Of a DNA stretch of 8,427 nt, positions 6,849 to 8,427 are shown in pieces (within the stretch, counting starts at the first letter, position 1; each line of letters opens with the position of its first letter). The notes under the pieces are model-generated. The model saw only the letters and a list, made by a program, of their open reading frames with translations. It had not been told where the DNA came from and searched no databases. The DNA comes from an uncultured Eubacteriales bacterium (GTDB lineage: Bacteria; Bacillota; Clostridia; Christensenellales; Aristaeellaceae). The stretch lies in assembly GCA_902782795.1 (NCBI GenBank), contig CACZOT010000253.1, forward strand, positions 1-8,427, in the 5' to 3' direction. The position numbers and the translations under genes were made by a program.

Positions 6849-6892
6849 AAACACCCCCGGCCGCGCGGCCGGGGGTGTTTCATTCGGTTTTT
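6849..6892. terminator. Perfect palindromic terminator with T run
   Basis: The halves 6849-6864 and 6865-6880 are exact reverse complements (AAACACCCCCGGCCGC and its complement), so about the four central bases form the loop. Rightward it ends in GTGTTT with a further TTTTT at 6888-6892, good for stopping the xylosidase transcript. Leftward it also ends in TTT and lies 10 bases past the transporter stop, so it likely serves both convergent genes. The TTTTT overlaps the transporter's TAA stop (6893-6891). Confidence 0.85.
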
Positions 6893-7676
6893 ACAGCCCG
6901 AAGTAGCGCTTGGCGTTAAAGACGCTGATGCAGATGATCACGACCATCAGCCCGGCGAAGAGCCGCGTGACGGCCTTCTCGTCCATGCGCTTGTTGCACA
7001 GCCGCCCCACGATCCCGCCCAGGATGCCGCCCGAGACCATCAGCAAAAGCGTCGGCCAGGAGAACTCCGGCACGGTCCGGGTAACGAGGGTGGTGACCAA
7101 GCTCGTGATCTGGCTGAAGAGGATGATGTACAGACTGTTGGCCGCGGCGGTCTTCGTGTCCATGCTGAAGAAATAGAACAGCACCACGAGGTTGAAGGGC
7201 CCGCCGCCGATCCCCAAAAAGCTGGAAAGAAGCCCCAGCGCCAGGCCGATGCCCGCGCAGGGGAGGACGCCGCGGACGCGCCGCGCGCGCATGCGGGAGC
7301 GGTACAGCGTGCCGATCAGCGTGCCGAGCGTGAGCAGGGCCAGCACGGCGGATTGGATCCCGCCCACCAGGCCCGGGTTCGGCGCGGAGTCCTTGATCAT
7401 GGAAAAGAGCTGCTTGCCGACGATCCCGCCCAGGGCCGCGCCGAAGGCCAGGGGCGTGCCGATCGCGGTGTCCACGCGCTTTTCGCCGGAGCTCATGGAC
7501 TTGAGCACCGAATAACAGCTCATGGAGAGGACGGTGCACCCGGAAAGAAAGCTGATGGTGGAAACGCCGGCCAGGCCGAAAAAGTCCAGCACGGGCTTGA
7601 TGATGACCCCGCCGCCGATCCCGCAGATGGCGCCGACCACCGAGGCCAAAAAACTGACGAGCAAAAAAGCGATCAT
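6891..7676 (-). CDS. TSUP (TauE/SafE-type) membrane transporter
   Basis: A 261-residue, strongly hydrophobic membrane protein of the sulfite/sulfonate exporter (TauE/SafE, TSUP) superfamily, with about eight membrane segments. The family's two-fold repeat is visible: GAICGIGGG (15-23) after the first helix, and SFLGIGGGPFN (152-162) opening the second half. A basic loop (RSRMRARRVRG, 126-136) joins the halves and probably faces the cytoplasm. Members move sulfur-containing or organic anions, and a few export sulfite or sulfoacetate; no neighbour tells the substrate. The frame is open upstream to an ATG at 7727, but that would add 17 polar residues and overlap the promoter. The ATG at 7676-7674 is preferred: it has GGAAGGA (7693-7687) and places the first helix at the N-terminus. 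Single gene, divergent from the phosphoribosyltransferase-like gene. Confidence 0.9.
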   Translation of the reverse strand: MIAFLLVSFLASVVGAICGIGGGVIIKPVLDFFGLAGVSTISFLSGCTVLSMSCYSVLKSMSSGEKRVDTAIGTPLAFGAALGGIVGKQLFSMIKDSAPNPGLVGGIQSAVLALLTLGTLIGTLYRSRMRARRVRGVLPCAGIGLALGLLSSFLGIGGGPFNLVVLFYFFSMDTKTAAANSLYIILFSQITSLVTTLVTRTVPEFSWPTLLLMVSGGILGGIVGRLCNKRMDEKAVTRLFAGLMVVIICISVFNAKRYFGL

Positions 7677-7682
7677 CGAGAA

Positions 7683-7693
7683 CCCATCCTTCC
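7683..7693 (-). promoter_or_regulatory. Ribosome binding site deciding the transporter start
   Basis: Leftward the site reads GGAAGGATGGG, with GGAAGGA ending 10 bases before the ATG at 7676-7674. It shares AAGGATGGG, at the same distance from the start codon, with the serpin gene. Confidence 0.8.
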
Positions 7694-7715
7694 GCAACAC
7701 AGGGATCCATCCCCG

Positions 7716-7744
7716 ATTATATTGCAAAGGCCCTGAGAAAACAA
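7716..7744 (-). promoter_or_regulatory. Promoter of the TSUP transporter gene
   Basis: Leftward, TTGTTT (7744-7739) and a perfect TATAAT (7721-7716) are 17 bases apart. Transcription would start near 7709, giving a leader of about 33 bases. This also excludes the upstream ATG at 7727 as the start of the protein. Confidence 0.75.
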
Positions 7745-7786
7745 GTGAAAAGGCGCTTTCATACGGGCGTGTTGTTTGTAAAAAAC

Positions 7787-7816
7787 ATTGCGGAATTGTA
7801 ATGCCTGTGTTATACT
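7787..7816 (+). promoter_or_regulatory. Promoter of the phosphoribosyltransferase-like gene
   Basis: TTGCGG (7787-7792) and TATACT (7811-7816) are 18 bases apart, and TGT directly before the -10 makes it an extended -10. Start of transcription is expected near 7823, with a leader of about 29 bases. Confidence 0.72.
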
Positions 7817-7826
7817 AAACACAGGC
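7803..7826. promoter_or_regulatory. Inverted repeat over the -10, candidate operator
   Basis: GCCTGTGTT (7803-7811) and AACACAGGC (7818-7826) are perfect complements around the spacer ATACTA. The dyad covers the -10 and the expected start of transcription, the classic place for a repressor. Because the left arm lies upstream of the predicted transcript, it is better read as a DNA site than an RNA hairpin. The arms do not match the regulator motifs I know (Rex, NrdR, CRP/FNR, LacI family). Confidence 0.6.
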
Positions 7827-7851
7827 CATTGAAGACGAGAGGAGCGATCGC

Positions 7852-8427
7852 ATGAGTATGGAACCGATTTTGATGCGCACATCGAGATCTGACATCTTTC
7901 TGAAGGTCTACCGCGGGCATTTCGCCACGGGGCACAGCCACATCAACTACTACATCGACGTCACGCAGCAGAAGTTCTGCCTGGGCGAGGCCCGCAAGGT
8001 GGCCCGCGAGCTCGCCAAGGAGTTCCGCGTGCACACCCTCATCGACACCATCCTCTGCCTGGACGGCACCGAAGTCATCGCCGCGTGCATGGCCAGCGAA
8101 ATGACGCGCAGCGGCTACATGAACGTCAACCAGAACCAGGATATGAACGTCGTCACGCCGGAGCGGGCCGTGGGCAGCCAGCTGATCTTCCGCGAAAACA
8201 CCGCGCCGATGATTGCGGGGAAGAACGTGCTCGTGCTCATGGCCTCGGTGGTCACGGGCTACACGGCCAAATCCGCCGTGGAGACCATCGCCTATTACGG
8301 CGGCCGCGCGGTGGGCATCTCCTCGATCTTCGCGACGGTCGACAGCATCGCGGGCCTGCCCGTCGTCAGCCTGTTTAACCCGAACGACCTGCCGGGCTAT
8401 ACCTCCTACGACGCCAACGACTGCCCG
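7852..8427 (+). CDS. Orotate phosphoribosyltransferase-like protein, partial
   Basis: 192 residues are in the window with no stop, so the 3' end is missing. The sequence looks like the type I phosphoribosyltransferases of Clostridia often labelled orotate phosphoribosyltransferase. Landmarks are GHFATGHSHINYYIDVT (22-38), DTILCLDGTEVIAA (65-78), ITS-like VTPERAVGSQLIF (101-113), and a strand plus loop VLVLMASVVTGYTAKSAVE (126-144) where the PRPP loop should be. That loop keeps TG-x-T but has Ala-Ser where active enzymes have two acidic residues, so catalysis on PRPP is doubtful. The visible part ends ANDCP, and I recall relatives closing with a CPxC pair. The ATG at 7852-7854 has AGAGGAG seven bases upstream; a second ATG at 7858 is less well spaced. 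It is transcribed from an operator-like promoter, divergent from the TSUP gene. Fold assignment is good, function open. Confidence 0.75.
   Translation, partial: MSMEPILMRTSRSDIFLKVYRGHFATGHSHINYYIDVTQQKFCLGEARKVARELAKEFRVHTLIDTILCLDGTEVIAACMASEMTRSGYMNVNQNQDMNVVTPERAVGSQLIFRENTAPMIAGKNVLVLMASVVTGYTAKSAVETIAYYGGRAVGISSIFATVDSIAGLPVVSLFNPNDLPGYTSYDANDCP

Noticed and set aside
4601..6883. A 760-codon open frame leftward across the alpha-xylosidase gene
   Set aside because: It has the same codon-aligned antisense origin: the sense strand encodes a complete GH31 enzyme with both catalytic aspartates. The antisense start lies in the terminator palindrome.
7677..7727. Longer N-terminus for the TSUP transporter (17 extra residues)
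   Set aside because: It overlaps the -10 at 7716-7721 and adds a polar stretch before the first membrane segment; the inner ATG has GGAAGGA at good distance.
7773..7786. Small TGTTT/AAACA inverted repeat as a second operator
   Set aside because: Five-base A/T-rich arms are expected by chance in this A+T-rich gap.

Overview
The window is G+C-rich bacterial chromosomal DNA. The likely source is a high-GC member of the Clostridia (Bacillota). Three things point there: strong AGGAGG-like ribosome binding sites before nearly every gene, sigma-A type promoters with TATAAT or extended -10 elements, and gene families common in carbohydrate-fermenting gut Clostridia. The taxon is an inference; no rRNA or marker gene is present.

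Layout, left to right. (1) A perfect palindrome at 29-66 ends a leftward two-gene unit (74-2500): a lipoprotein-type secreted serpin read from a TTG start, followed 24 bases later by an FAD-dependent oxidoreductase. (2) Rightward from the same intergenic region (2501-2661) runs a single gene for a Gfo/Idh/MocA-like protein (2662-3489). (3) A strong two-way terminator at 3508-3541 separates it from a leftward D-amino acid transaminase (3580-4419). (4) A divergent promoter region (4420-4621) drives that gene leftward and a GH31 alpha-xylosidase (4622-6835) rightward; the latter has a structured leader. (5) A perfect 32-base palindrome (6849-6880) lies between the xylosidase and a leftward TSUP/TauE-type membrane transporter (6891-7676). 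(6) A third divergent region (7677-7851) carries the transporter promoter and the promoter of a phosphoribosyltransferase-like gene that runs off the right edge. The latter's -10 element lies inside a perfect 9-base-arm inverted repeat that looks like an operator.

The genes alternate in direction and are mostly single transcription units. They do not form one pathway. The xylosidase fits release of xylose from xyloglucan fragments. The transaminase fits D-amino acid (cell wall) supply. The serpin fits protection of the cell surface from proteases. No mobile element, CRISPR array, tRNA or rRNA was seen. The points most worth checking are the operator-like dyad and altered PRPP loop of the last gene, the unusual reactive loop of the serpin, the competing hairpins in the xylosidase leader, and an identical start-site arrangement in two unrelated genes.
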